From an uncultured Oscillospiraceae bacterium (GTDB taxonomy: Bacteria; Bacillota; Clostridia; Oscillospirales; Oscillospiraceae), in NCBI GenBank assembly GCA_900754515.1, contig CAAEDD010000016.1, forward strand, positions 1-28,624: a DNA stretch of 28,624 bases, written 5' to 3'. Positions 1 to 7,586 of this stretch are shown here, piece by piece (position 1 is the first letter of the stretch; the number at the start of each line of letters is the position of its first letter). The notes under the pieces are model-generated. The model saw only the letters and a program-made list of their open reading frames with translations. It had not been told where the DNA came from and searched no databases. The position numbers and the translations under genes were made by a program.

Positions 1-398
1 ATGCCATTCTTCGAGCAAAGGGATTCACTACATATGTTAGCCCGGCCGGACCGGATAAAGGTGTGGATATTCTGGCTTCTGCGGGTACGCTTGGTTTTGG
101 AAGCCCCAAAATCTGTGTTCAGGTTAAGTCCACAGACGCGCCAGTGGATCGGATTGTTTTAGATCAGTTGGGCGGCGTGATGAAAAACTTTGGTGCCGAA
201 TATGGCCTGTTAGTGTCATGGAGTGGGTTCAAATCTTCAGTCATCAACGAGACGGCCAAACAGTTCTTTGAAATCTGGCTTTGGACCCACAAAGAAATTA
301 TTGAGGAGTTCCTGCGTTACTACGATCAGATGGATGATGAAATCAAAGAGCTGATCCCTCTCAAAAAGATTTGGGTCGTAAACAACAGTGAGGAATAG
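1..398 (+). CDS. Mrr-type restriction endonuclease, C-terminal fragment (cut by window edge)
   Basis: The reading frame is open from base 3 to the TAG at 396-398, so the 5' part of the gene lies outside the window. The visible protein carries the Mrr_cat (PD-(D/E)xK) fold signature: a catalytic Asp in PDKGVDILA, followed about 17 residues later by the Q-x-K motif in ICVQVKS. The family's characteristic tail is also present (GLLVSWSGFK, then FFEIWLWT and a closing IPLKKIW). Mrr enzymes cut methylated or otherwise modified DNA, so this is most likely a restriction or defence protein in the cytoplasm. The apparent GTG at 63 is internal and is not taken as the start, because homology runs upstream of it. 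The next gene is the AT-rich orphan at 778, which suggests a defence or accessory island. Whether the upstream half is intact cannot be seen. Confidence 0.85.
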   Translation, partial: AILRAKGFTTYVSPAGPDKGVDILASAGTLGFGSPKICVQVKSTDAPVDRIVLDQLGGVMKNFGAEYGLLVSWSGFKSSVINETAKQFFEIWLWTHKEIIEEFLRYYDQMDDEIKELIPLKKIWVVNNSEE

Positions 399-427
399 AT
401 GTGACTGCTGAAGTGGCAAGAAATAAT

Positions 428-456
428 TTTAAGAAAACGTCGAATCGTGCTATAAT
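428..456 (+). promoter_or_regulatory. Extended -10 promoter downstream of the Mrr gene
   Basis: TATAAT at 451-456 is preceded by TGC at 448-450, giving a textbook extended -10. The -35 region (TTTAAG at 428-433) is poor, as is common for extended -10 promoters. No ORF with a ribosome binding site begins soon after it. A transcript would cover about 315 bases before the orphan gene at 778. It may be a long leader, an RNA, or a promoter left from a lost gene. Confidence 0.4.
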
Positions 457-627
457 ACACCTAAGCCACCCAATCGTCCGTCTCAAGCAAAACCCCTGAT
501 AGGATGGCCTGGATAGATTTTTGATAGCAAAAGTCCGAATAGACCTTAGGATAAGGATAATCTGCATCAAATAAAACCACGACGAATTAAACCTCCTATA
601 CAAAAAAGTTTAGAAATGGATTTAACT

Positions 628-646
628 CGGCGAGTGGGAATAACAC
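628..646 (+). repeat. Direct repeat, copy 1 (left boundary of AT-rich gene)
   Basis: CGGCGAGTGGGAATAACAC. It matches the copy at 1958-1976 at 18 of 19 positions in the same orientation, and the last 16 bases are identical. The two copies bracket the orphan gene, making a repeat unit of about 1.33 kb. This is what an integration duplication, a recombination site or a dispersed boundary repeat would look like. Confidence 0.8.
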
Positions 647-692
647 AAGAGTGTATTATTTGTTTTGTATGGCAGGTAGTCTGTAGATTATC

Positions 693-717
693 TATAATTA
701 TACAAATTATTTGTATA
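693..717 (+). promoter_or_regulatory. Possible -10 box and palindrome upstream of orphan gene
   Basis: TATAAT at 693-698 is immediately followed by a perfect inverted repeat: TATACAA (699-705), five bases, then TTGTATA (711-717). No convincing -35 is present. A palindrome at the expected transcription start is the usual place for a repressor site, so the orphan gene may be kept off until needed. In DNA this AT-rich such motifs arise easily, so support is modest. Confidence 0.35.
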
Positions 718-777
718 TATAAGATTTTTTGCAAATAAAAGAGTGCAATCATATTTAAAAAATGAGGAAATTTACGG

Positions 778-1839
778 ATGAACAAGGTGCTAATTACAGG
801 TTTAGGTGTTGCAAATGAGTTGGGAATTTGTGAATCGTGCAATTTAAATTTTTCGTGGTTGGTAAATAATCCATCAACAATATTGTGGGCTGATCAATTA
901 TACATACCTCAGGCATCATTTGAAACGCAAATTGCAAATAAAGAACAAAAAAATGAAAAAATTATTGGTATGTTTTTGGAGATGGCAGAAGAGCGTGGTA
1001 TAATTAGTAAGCTAAATATAGCTGATATGTATCAAAAGACAGTAGGAGATCAAATATATCAAAAAATGTTGACGGATTCGCAAACTTTATTAGCGACTTT
1101 TCCAGAAGTGATAAAAAAGGGAGATGAAAGGGTCCCGAACGAGATTCTAATAGGTGATGAAGGATATTGTGGTGCTTGGATATCGTCTATATATGCAGGT
1201 ATGCGAGTCGCTAGAGATATTGGAGCTAATTGTTTGTTTAGTAAAAGAGAACATACTTTTTTGAAATATTTATACGGGCTAGATGCAAATAGGATAAATG
1301 GTAATATAATTAACAATGTCTATACTGAAGTTTTTTCTTTGTATATGCCAGAGAAGCTAGCGGTACATAGTTATGCATTTACTGACGAAGAACATTGTAA
1401 ACATTGTGTACATTATGAACGATGTAAAGAAAATTACTTGACTGATACTGAAAAAGCATTTGAAAAAATGTTTAAGTGGCGGGAATATGATGAATTGCAG
1501 CAGGCCAAAGAAGAAATTAATAAGATTATTTGTTTAAAGAATGATATTTCTTCTCAGAAAGATATAGATGATGTTGTTAAAGAGTTTAAAGGAAAACAAG
1601 ACAAAATTAATAGGAACATTAATAAAAGATTTCCTAAGATTGAAAGGTGGACAAAAATGACAACGGTTTTAGCAACTCCAATCACGATAGCATCTGCAAT
1701 ATCAGGAAATATACCATTAACTGTTGGCGGTGCAGTTGCGACAGGTGTGGCGCAGGCAACTGAAAATTTGTTGGAAATATATAAAAGTAAAAATAATTGG
1801 GTTGGTTTTATAAATGATATGAAAAACGATACTATTTAG
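778..1839 (+). CDS. Orphan AT-rich protein with Cys/His motif and hydrophobic C-terminal segment
   Basis: 353 residues that I do not recognise. The ATG start is supported by TGAGGAA about nine bases upstream. Visible parts are a CESC pair near residue 19-22, a mid-protein HCKHCVHYERC cluster (about residues 209-219) that looks like a zinc or metal-binding knuckle, a charged and probably coiled-coil stretch (about 225-295), and a small-residue-rich hydrophobic stretch (about 300-330; TPITIASAISG, then LTVGGAVATG) that could insert in a membrane. Base composition is far more AT-rich than the surrounding genes, which argues for horizontal acquisition. It follows an Mrr endonuclease and is flanked by direct repeats. 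A metal-binding sensor joined to a membrane-active tail would fit a phage-defence effector, but that is inference. No enzymatic motif was identified. Confidence 0.7.
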   Translation: MNKVLITGLGVANELGICESCNLNFSWLVNNPSTILWADQLYIPQASFETQIANKEQKNEKIIGMFLEMAEERGIISKLNIADMYQKTVGDQIYQKMLTDSQTLLATFPEVIKKGDERVPNEILIGDEGYCGAWISSIYAGMRVARDIGANCLFSKREHTFLKYLYGLDANRINGNIINNVYTEVFSLYMPEKLAVHSYAFTDEEHCKHCVHYERCKENYLTDTEKAFEKMFKWREYDELQQAKEEINKIICLKNDISSQKDIDDVVKEFKGKQDKINRNINKRFPKIERWTKMTTVLATPITIASAISGNIPLTVGGAVATGVAQATENLLEIYKSKNNWVGFINDMKNDTI

Positions 1840-1957
1840 TATGGCAACTCTTGGCAACAGAAAATCAGCAAGTCAGAATAATTGATGTAATTGAAGTAAA
1901 AAACGGCATGTATTTGCACAAAACTTAAACAAATGCAGTTAATATTAGCAAAAGACA

Positions 1958-1976
1958 CGCCGAGTGGGAATAACAC
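1958..1976 (+). repeat. Direct repeat, copy 2 (right boundary of AT-rich gene)
   Basis: CGCCGAGTGGGAATAACAC, differing from copy 1 (628-646) only at the third base. It lies 118 bases after the stop codon of the orphan gene and just before a long perfect hairpin (1991-2029). Confidence 0.8.
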
Positions 1977-1990
1977 TAGCCGGCTTGCAA

Positions 1991-2029
1991 ATGCCCGAAA
2001 GTCCACTATCTGCATGGACTTTCGGGCAT
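1991..2029 (+). terminator. Strong stem-loop after the orphan gene
   Basis: A perfect 15-bp stem (ATGCCCGAAAGTCCA at 1991-2005 pairing with 2015-2029) with a nine-base loop. The following bases (CTTAATTAAG) are only mildly T-rich, so it may be an inefficient or bidirectional terminator or a structural boundary element of the accessory segment. Confidence 0.55.
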
Positions 2030-2232
2030 CTTAATTAAGCTGAGGAAAGTTTATATACCAGTCCATTTACAGTTTTTTCATTTGAAAACAAATAGCGCGG
2101 AGGAAAAGACGGCTGCAGGGGACTGAATCGGCGAAAGCAGAAAGATATGGCCTTCGGATTCAGGGAAAAACTCATGGGAAAATTCGTTCTGAAACTGATG
2201 ATAAAACAAGAAATATCTCAAATAGTGCAGGT

Positions 2233-2268
2233 TTCCGGAAAGCCAAAATTAATAACAGCTTTCCGGAA
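2233..2268. repeat. Inverted repeat upstream of LRR operon
   Basis: Perfect 11-bp arms (TTCCGGAAAGC at 2233-2243 and its complement at 2258-2268) separated by 14 bases. No T-run follows on the plus strand. It could be a terminator remnant or a structured upstream element. Confidence 0.45.
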
Positions 2269-2310
2269 TCATTACTTTCTGCCGTCTATTGATTTGCCGG
2301 GTAAATTTTA

Positions 2311-2339
2311 TTGCAAATGAAAATCCATGATGATATACT
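2311..2339 (+). promoter_or_regulatory. Promoter of LRR-guaA gene group
   Basis: TTGCAA (2311-2316), a 17-base spacer, then TATACT (2334-2339). The promoter lies upstream of the ATG at 2410, which supports that start and excludes a longer reading frame that would open at 2311 inside the promoter. Confidence 0.6.
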
Positions 2340-2409
2340 ATTATACTATCTACTACTGTCTGCATTATCTTTTGTATGTGTATGCTTTCACTATTCCGGA
2401 GGCGTTGAG

Positions 2410-4059
2410 ATGGGTGCTGGGAAAAAGATAAAGATTATCTTGGGGATACTGGGAGTCCTTTTGGTGGCGGTATTTTGCCTGTCGGGCCCGGTCAAGGGGA
2501 CGGACGTTCCTGTCCGCCCGCTGTTCGGCACAGTGAAAGTACAGCTCTCTTCCGGAAGTTATCCCATAGACAGCAAAGAAATCACTGCCGTATTGGAAAG
2601 TGGAGAAACGGAATATCTCTACCTTTTTGAAAATCTGGTATCTGCTGATTTCAGAGGCAGCAGCTGCTATGAGGAGATAGCCGCCTGGGCTCAGAACAAC
2701 CCTCAGGTGGATGTAAAGTATACGGTCACTCTTCCAGACGGCAGTGAATACGACAACAGCGCTTCCACGGTGGATCTTTCTTCATTGCCTGCCGGCACCG
2801 CACAGGAAGCCGCTGCGGCTCTGGCCTATTTGCCGCAGCTGGAGATGGTGTCTTTGGGCAACGTTGGAGGAGAGAACTCGGGTGTTGAACTTGAGGACGT
2901 GGCCACTTTGAGAACGGCGCTGCCGGAGGTGGGTTTTGATTTCACACTGGATCTGCTGGGCCAGAGTGTGGAACCGAATATAGAAAGTGTCGATCTCAGC
3001 AGCCTGAAGTCAGACCAAGTGACGGAGGCGGCCAGAGTTTTAGCCTGCCTGACGGAGCTGGAGGAGATAAAGCTGGGCAGTGAAAGCAGCGGCAACCTCA
3101 GCTGGGACGACATATCTGCACTGGCGAAGGCTTGCCCAAATGCGGCGCTGGACTACGGTTTCAGCCTTTATGGTCAGGATCTTAATCTGAATGCCGAGAG
3201 CCTGGATTTTAACCACACCACGGTTAAAGACGAGGGAGAGGGCATACGCAAGATACTGCCTTTTATGAGAAAATGCACATATCTGGACATGGACTACTGT
3301 GGAGTATCCAATGAAGCCATGGCAATGATACGGGATGAGAACCCCAATGTAGAGGTTGTCTGGCGTATTTGGTTTGGAGAGAACTACAGTGTACGTACCG
3401 ATGTAGAGAGAATACTGGCTTCCAAGCCAACCGTAGGCGGAATGCTGTATGACGCCTCGGTTCTCCAGTACTGTACAAAGCTGAAATATCTGGATTTGGG
3501 TCACAACGATGAGCTCAGCGACTTGTCCTTCGTATCCACTATGCCGGATCTGGAAGTACTTATAATAGCCATGACAAATATTAGTGACTTGAGCCCGTTG
3601 GAAAACTGCCCGAAACTGGAGTATCTGGAGATACAGGAGACAAATGTAAGCGACTTGAGCCCGCTGGCCGGGCTTACAGACCTGGCCCATCTGAATATAT
3701 GCAACCAGGAGAACATTACCGACGCCTCTCCACTCTACGGACTTACTAAACTGGAACGACTGTGGATAGGCTGCAATACCCCCATCCCGGAGGATCAGGT
3801 GGAAAAGCTGCGTTCCTCTCTGCCGAATTGCGATATTAATACGACAACTTATGATCCCCACGGGGAGTCCTGGCGCTACTCCGCTTATGATCCGGAGATA
3901 CCTAAATATTATTGGGTACCCCGCCATGAACTGCTGAGAGAACAGCTGGGCTACAATTATCAGGAGTACAGCTTCTATTGGCTGGATCCAAAGTGTGGAG
4001 ATGAAGCACCGGCGGAATATGCAGGAATGTACGGAAAAGAAGTGTATGGCCTTGAGTGA
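2410..4059 (+). CDS. Membrane-anchored leucine-rich-repeat surface protein
   Basis: 549 residues from the ATG at 2410, which has GGAGG seven bases upstream. The N-terminus is a signal or anchor segment (GKKIKIILGILGVLLVAVF, about residues 4-22) with no lipobox Cys, so the protein is probably tethered outside the membrane. Two or three degenerate LRR-like units (about 75-300) contain the unit FRGSSCYEEIAAW. A conserved block around 310-350 has WRIWFG followed by YSVRTDVERILASKP. Then come regular LRRs (about 357-455; LKYLDLGHN, LEYLEIQET, LAHLNICNQ, LERLWIG) and a Tyr/Trp-rich C-terminus. It is a paralogue of the next gene with one extra repeat unit. The likely role is protein binding at the cell surface; the ligand is unknown. 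Confidence 0.85.
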   Translation: MGAGKKIKIILGILGVLLVAVFCLSGPVKGTDVPVRPLFGTVKVQLSSGSYPIDSKEITAVLESGETEYLYLFENLVSADFRGSSCYEEIAAWAQNNPQVDVKYTVTLPDGSEYDNSASTVDLSSLPAGTAQEAAAALAYLPQLEMVSLGNVGGENSGVELEDVATLRTALPEVGFDFTLDLLGQSVEPNIESVDLSSLKSDQVTEAARVLACLTELEEIKLGSESSGNLSWDDISALAKACPNAALDYGFSLYGQDLNLNAESLDFNHTTVKDEGEGIRKILPFMRKCTYLDMDYCGVSNEAMAMIRDENPNVEVVWRIWFGENYSVRTDVERILASKPTVGGMLYDASVLQYCTKLKYLDLGHNDELSDLSFVSTMPDLEVLIIAMTNISDLSPLENCPKLEYLEIQETNVSDLSPLAGLTDLAHLNICNQENITDASPLYGLTKLERLWIGCNTPIPEDQVEKLRSSLPNCDINTTTYDPHGESWRYSAYDPEIPKYYWVPRHELLREQLGYNYQEYSFYWLDPKCGDEAPAEYAGMYGKEVYGLE

Positions 4060-4155
4060 CAGGATGGCAAAGCAGATATCACTGGATGCAGCAAGTACCT
4101 TTGCCTGCTGCCAATGGCTGAGGAGGAGCCCCCTTTTTTGAGACGAGGTAGGAAA

Positions 4156-5526
4156 ATGCAAAAGAAAATATTCATAGTGATCCTGGCCGCCGCCCTGATG
4201 ACTGTCTTAGGAATGGCCGGGTGCCAGAGGATAATCAAGGGCCCGGCACCCACGCCGGTGGAGTTCGAGTCCGGCACCGTGGAGCAGGACAGCCTGAGCG
4301 TCACTATGGTCATTACGGCCGATGAGATTTCCAAGCTGGACGAGCTGGATGGCCTGGTGGCTGCCGACCTGCGGGGCAGCGAATGTTATCAGGAGATATA
4401 TGCCTGGTCCCAGGCACACCCTGAGGTTTCCGTGCGCTATACTGTCCCTCTGCCCAATGGCAGTACCGTTACCAACGAAATAGCGGCTCTGAACATGACG
4501 GAGCTAAAGCACGAGGATGTGGAAGCGCTGATAGAGGCTGCCTCCTGTCTGCCCAACCTTACGAGCATAGAGTTGGGAAAGACCCGGGAGGGCTTTGGCT
4601 GGGAAGATGTGGCTGAGATATGCACTGCTTTCCCAGAACTGAAGATTAGTTACTATGGAGAAGTGTACGGAGTGGAAGTTTCGCTGGATGATACTTCTCT
4701 GGACCTGAAATATATTCCCGTTGAGGACGGGGGAGAGACGGTGCGGGCGGCGCTCAGATGCATGACGAAACTGGAGTATCTGGATATGGACAGCTGCGGG
4801 CTCAGCGACGAGGAGATGGCTGCCATACGGGATGAGTTCCCCGATGTGAAGGTAGTGTGGCGTATCTGGTTCGGAGACAGCTACAGCGTGCGCACTGATG
4901 TGGAAAGGATACTGGCCTCCAAACCCTCTGTGGGCGGGATGCTTACGCCGGAGAATACACAGTCTCTGAAATATTGCACGGATGTGAAATACTTGGATGT
5001 AGGGCATAACGAGAGCCTGACGGACATATCCTTCGTGGGCTATATGCCAAAGCTGGAAGTCTGTATCCTGGCCATGGACTGGTTCAGCGACCTAAGCCCG
5101 ATAGCAAACTGCACCAATATGGAATATCTGGAGATACAGACCACCTATATCACGGATATAAGCCCTCTTGCCTCCCTTACAAATCTGGAACACCTCAATA
5201 TCTGCAATCTTACCGAAGCTGAGCTGCTGGATCTAAGCCCGCTCTTTGGACTGAGTAAACTGGAGCGGCTCTGGATAGGAGGTTGGACTCGCATGGACAG
5301 GGAACAGGTGGAAGAACTTCAGAAAGCTATTCCCGACTGCGAGATTAACACATCTGCCGGAGACCCCACTGAGGGCAGGTGGAGATATGTGGATCTGAAC
5401 CTGGATACATGGCAGTATGTGCTGCACCCCAGGTATACGGAACTGCGCAAGCAGTTCGGCAATTATGCAGACAGCGCATACTCCTTCTCCTGGAACGATC
5501 CACTCTATCCGGACTGGCTGGAGTGA
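4156..5526 (+). CDS. Leucine-rich-repeat lipoprotein, paralogue of the preceding gene
   Basis: 456 residues from the ATG at 4156, chosen because AGGTAGG lies just upstream and it gives a proper lipoprotein signal: MQKKIFIVILAAAL, then LGMAGC with the lipidated Cys at 23. The body mirrors its neighbour: LRGSECYQEIYAW near residue 72, the WRIWFG / YSVRTDVERILASKP block near 235-260, LRRs at about 277-375 (VKYLDVGHN, MEYLEIQTT, LEHLNICN, LERLWIG) and the same aromatic C-terminus. It lacks one of the internal repeat units. It lies 96 bases after the first LRR gene and 41 before guaA, so the three are likely cotranscribed. The pair looks like a tandem duplication that changed its mode of membrane attachment. 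Confidence 0.87.
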   Translation: MQKKIFIVILAAALMTVLGMAGCQRIIKGPAPTPVEFESGTVEQDSLSVTMVITADEISKLDELDGLVAADLRGSECYQEIYAWSQAHPEVSVRYTVPLPNGSTVTNEIAALNMTELKHEDVEALIEAASCLPNLTSIELGKTREGFGWEDVAEICTAFPELKISYYGEVYGVEVSLDDTSLDLKYIPVEDGGETVRAALRCMTKLEYLDMDSCGLSDEEMAAIRDEFPDVKVVWRIWFGDSYSVRTDVERILASKPSVGGMLTPENTQSLKYCTDVKYLDVGHNESLTDISFVGYMPKLEVCILAMDWFSDLSPIANCTNMEYLEIQTTYITDISPLASLTNLEHLNICNLTEAELLDLSPLFGLSKLERLWIGGWTRMDREQVEELQKAIPDCEINTSAGDPTEGRWRYVDLNLDTWQYVLHPRYTELRKQFGNYADSAYSFSWNDPLYPDWLE

Positions 5527-5567
5527 GTCGGTCTACACTACAAAGATTTTGAGAAAAGAGAGAAATC

Positions 5568-7109
5568 ATGGACAATCAAAAAATTCTTATACTGGACTTC
5601 GGCGGCCAGTACAACCAGCTTATAGCCCGCCGGGTGAGAGAGTGCAATGTATATTGTGAGGTTAAGCCCCATGATATGAGCCTGGAGGAGATAAAAGCCT
5701 TTGACCCTATAGGTATCATCTTTACCGGCGGCCCCAACAGCGTGTATGCCGACAATTCTCCCCATCCGGCTGCGGGGATTTACCAACTGGGTGTGCCTAT
5801 CCTGGGCATATGCTACGGATGCCAGCTGCTGAGCCATGAGTTGGGCGGCCTGGTCACTGCGGCTCAGGACGATTCTGCCCGGGAGTATGGCAAGACTTCC
5901 ACCTGGTTTGACACATCGTGCAGCTTGTTCAGAGACCTTCCTCAGGAGAGCATAACATGGATGAGCCATGGGGATTACATGGCCAAGGTACCCCAGGGCT
6001 TCCGGCTGGTTGCCCACTCCAAGGCCTGCCCCACCGTTGGTATCTGCGACGAGAAGCGCCGCTTTTACGGCGTCCAGTTTCACCCGGAGGTGAACCATAC
6101 TCAGTATGGGCGCCAGATGCTGCAAAACTTCCTTTACAACATTTGTCATGCCAGAGGAGACTGGACAATGGCCGACTATAAGCGCCGGGCCATTGAGAAT
6201 ATCCGCGCCAAGGTGGGAGACGGTAAGGTGCTGCTTGCCCTCTCCGGGGGAGTGGACTCCTCTGTGGCCGCTGCTCTGTTGGCGGAGGCTGTGGGCAGCC
6301 AGCTCACCTGTGTGTTTGTGGATCACGGCCTGATGCGCAAGGACGAGGGGGACGAGGTAGAACAGGCTTTCTCCCGGTGGGATATCAATTTTGTCCGCTG
6401 TAACGAGGAACAACGCTTTTTGAGTGCCCTTGCCGGAGTGACGGATCCTGAGCGCAAGCGGAAGATAATCGGTGAAGAGTTCATCCGGGTGTTTGAAATA
6501 GAGGGGAAAAAGATAGGCTCCGTAGACTATCTGGTCCAGGGAACCATTTATCCCGACGTTATTGAATCGGGAAAAGGCGAGGCGGCGGTAATAAAGAGCC
6601 ACCATAATGTTGGAGGACTGCCGGATTTTGTGGACTTCAAGGAGATAATAGAGCCTCTGCGTATGCTTTTCAAAGATGAGGTGCGTCAACTTGGCCGGGA
6701 GCTGGGGCTGCCGGAGTATCTGGTGATGCGCCAGCCCTTCCCGGGACCCGGCCTGGGTATAAGGGTTATCGGGGAGATAACCCGGGAGAAGCTGGATATG
6801 CTCCGGGAGGCGGACTACATTTTCCGGGACGAGATAGCCAGGGCGGGTCTGGATTCCATGCTAAGCCAGTACTTTGCAGCACTTACAAATATGCGCTCCG
6901 TGGGCGTTATGGGAGACGGACGCAGCTATGATTATGCCATCGCTCTGAGAGCCGTGGAGACTTCCGACTTCATGACTGCCGACTGGGCCCGCATACCCTA
7001 CGATGTGCTGGATCGCATATCCGTGCGGATAGTCAACGAGGTGAGGGGAGTCAACCGCGTCCTCTATGATGTTACTTCTAAACCTCCTGCCACTATAGAA
7101 TTTGAATAA
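5568..7109 (+). CDS. guaA: GMP synthase (glutamine-hydrolysing)
   Basis: 513 residues, the normal length for GuaA. It converts XMP, ATP and glutamine to GMP in the cytosol. The N-terminal class I glutamine amidotransferase domain holds the nucleophile in GICYGCQ (Cys82) and the His172/Glu174 pair in FHPEVN. The ATP-pyrophosphatase domain begins with the P-loop SGGVDSS (226-232). The dimerisation/XMP-binding domain carries the diagnostic QPFPGPGLGIR, and the protein ends in PPATIEFE, the usual GuaA C-terminus. The ribosome binding site is weak (AGAGAG). No purine riboswitch is visible, and transcription probably comes from the LRR promoter or from within the second LRR gene. A strong terminator follows. 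Confidence 0.98.
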   Translation: MDNQKILILDFGGQYNQLIARRVRECNVYCEVKPHDMSLEEIKAFDPIGIIFTGGPNSVYADNSPHPAAGIYQLGVPILGICYGCQLLSHELGGLVTAAQDDSAREYGKTSTWFDTSCSLFRDLPQESITWMSHGDYMAKVPQGFRLVAHSKACPTVGICDEKRRFYGVQFHPEVNHTQYGRQMLQNFLYNICHARGDWTMADYKRRAIENIRAKVGDGKVLLALSGGVDSSVAAALLAEAVGSQLTCVFVDHGLMRKDEGDEVEQAFSRWDINFVRCNEEQRFLSALAGVTDPERKRKIIGEEFIRVFEIEGKKIGSVDYLVQGTIYPDVIESGKGEAAVIKSHHNVGGLPDFVDFKEIIEPLRMLFKDEVRQLGRELGLPEYLVMRQPFPGPGLGIRVIGEITREKLDMLREADYIFRDEIARAGLDSMLSQYFAALTNMRSVGVMGDGRSYDYAIALRAVETSDFMTADWARIPYDVLDRISVRIVNEVRGVNRVLYDVTSKPPATIEFE

Positions 7110-7133
7110 CTGAATAGACATAATATGAAAAAA

Positions 7134-7169
7134 GCTAACTGATTCATACTGAATCAGTTAGCTTTTTTT
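7134..7169 (+). terminator. Rho-independent terminator of guaA
   Basis: A perfect 13-bp stem (GCTAACTGATTCA at 7134-7146 with 7150-7162), a three-base loop and seven T residues (7163-7169). The A-run before the stem could also allow function on the other strand. Confidence 0.95.
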
Positions 7170-7431
7170 ATGGGGATTTTTGCCGGAAACCAAGGTCTCT
7201 ATGGATTCCTGCAATTTGAGCAGATAGATGAAAGCTATGGCGCAGTTTAATTGTTCTGCCAATGGGAAAAATCCTAATAAAAGACAAGAGAACGGACTTT
7301 ACAGTGCTGTGCTCCACAATGCTGCCAAAAAATGGAGACCGGAAATAAAATTACATATATTCAAAATATACAAAAGCCGCGACGTTTTTGGTGGAAAACG
7401 CCAAAACTGGTTTGAAACAGGCCGACATGTA

Positions 7432-7461
7432 TTGACTAGAAAAAAAGAATAATAGTATAAT
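7432..7461 (+). promoter_or_regulatory. Promoter of the FGGY kinase gene
   Basis: TTGACT (7432-7437), an 18-base spacer, TATAAT (7456-7461). An operator palindrome begins 17 bases after the -10 box, so a bound regulator would sit at or just after the transcription start. Confidence 0.8.
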
Positions 7462-7477
7462 TAAAAATGTAATGTAG

Positions 7478-7493
7478 GTTAACAAGTGTAAAC
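7478..7493. promoter_or_regulatory. Putative SorC-family operator, site 1
   Basis: GTTAACA-AG-TGTAAAC, a palindrome with one mismatch between the arms. It shares the design ACA-NN-TGTA with the site at 9306-9321 and, more loosely, with the site at 16155-16170 in front of the regulator gene. The position downstream of the -10 box suggests repression. Confidence 0.6.
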
Positions 7494-7586
7494 TTAAATG
7501 AAAGGGGATGAATTTCAGACCCCCACGGTTAAATAGGTACGCAAGAGAAAAAACATAATTTTTCGGAGACTTTATTTGGAGGTAAA

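Larger units (their letters stand above)
399..777. other. Intergenic gap with no recognisable gene
   Basis: This gap after the Mrr gene holds the extended -10 promoter near 451, the first copy of the 19-bp direct repeat (628-646), and a second promoter/palindrome region (693-717) just ahead of the orphan gene. GC falls sharply after about 650. Short ORFs on both strands lack ribosome binding sites and protein-like composition. I see no tRNA or integrase remnant here. Confidence 0.6.
1840..2409. other. Long gap between accessory segment and LRR genes
   Basis: No gene is supported here. Contents: the second direct repeat, the 15-bp hairpin at 1991-2029, an 11-bp perfect inverted repeat (2233-2243 with 2258-2268; TTCCGGAAAGC arms), and the promoter of the LRR gene (2311-2339). 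The stretch 2040-2230 is otherwise featureless and may be decayed sequence at the edge of the insertion. Confidence 0.6.
7110..7586. other. Gap between guaA and the sugar cluster
   Basis: This contains the guaA terminator, the kinase promoter (7432-7461), the operator palindrome (7478-7493) and a leader of roughly 115 bases. The stretch 7170-7430 has no supportable gene. A 74-codon ORF at 7228 lacks a ribosome binding site and has non-protein-like composition. Confidence 0.6.

Noticed and set aside
628..1976. Insertion sequence or CRISPR interpretation of the repeats
   Set aside because: There are only two copies 1.33 kb apart, with no inverted termini, no transposase and no regular spacers.
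3040..4161. 373-codon minus-strand open frame opposite the first LRR gene
   Set aside because: It is antisense to a clear LRR coding region. The composition is that of an antisense shadow and no ribosome binding site or domain is seen.
5538..6689. 383-codon minus-strand open frame opposite guaA
   Set aside because: It is the shadow of guaA, whose motifs are unambiguous on the plus strand.
7228..7452. 74-codon plus-strand ORF between guaA and the kinase gene
   Set aside because: It has no ribosome binding site and odd composition, and it overlaps the kinase promoter -35/spacer region; most likely chance.
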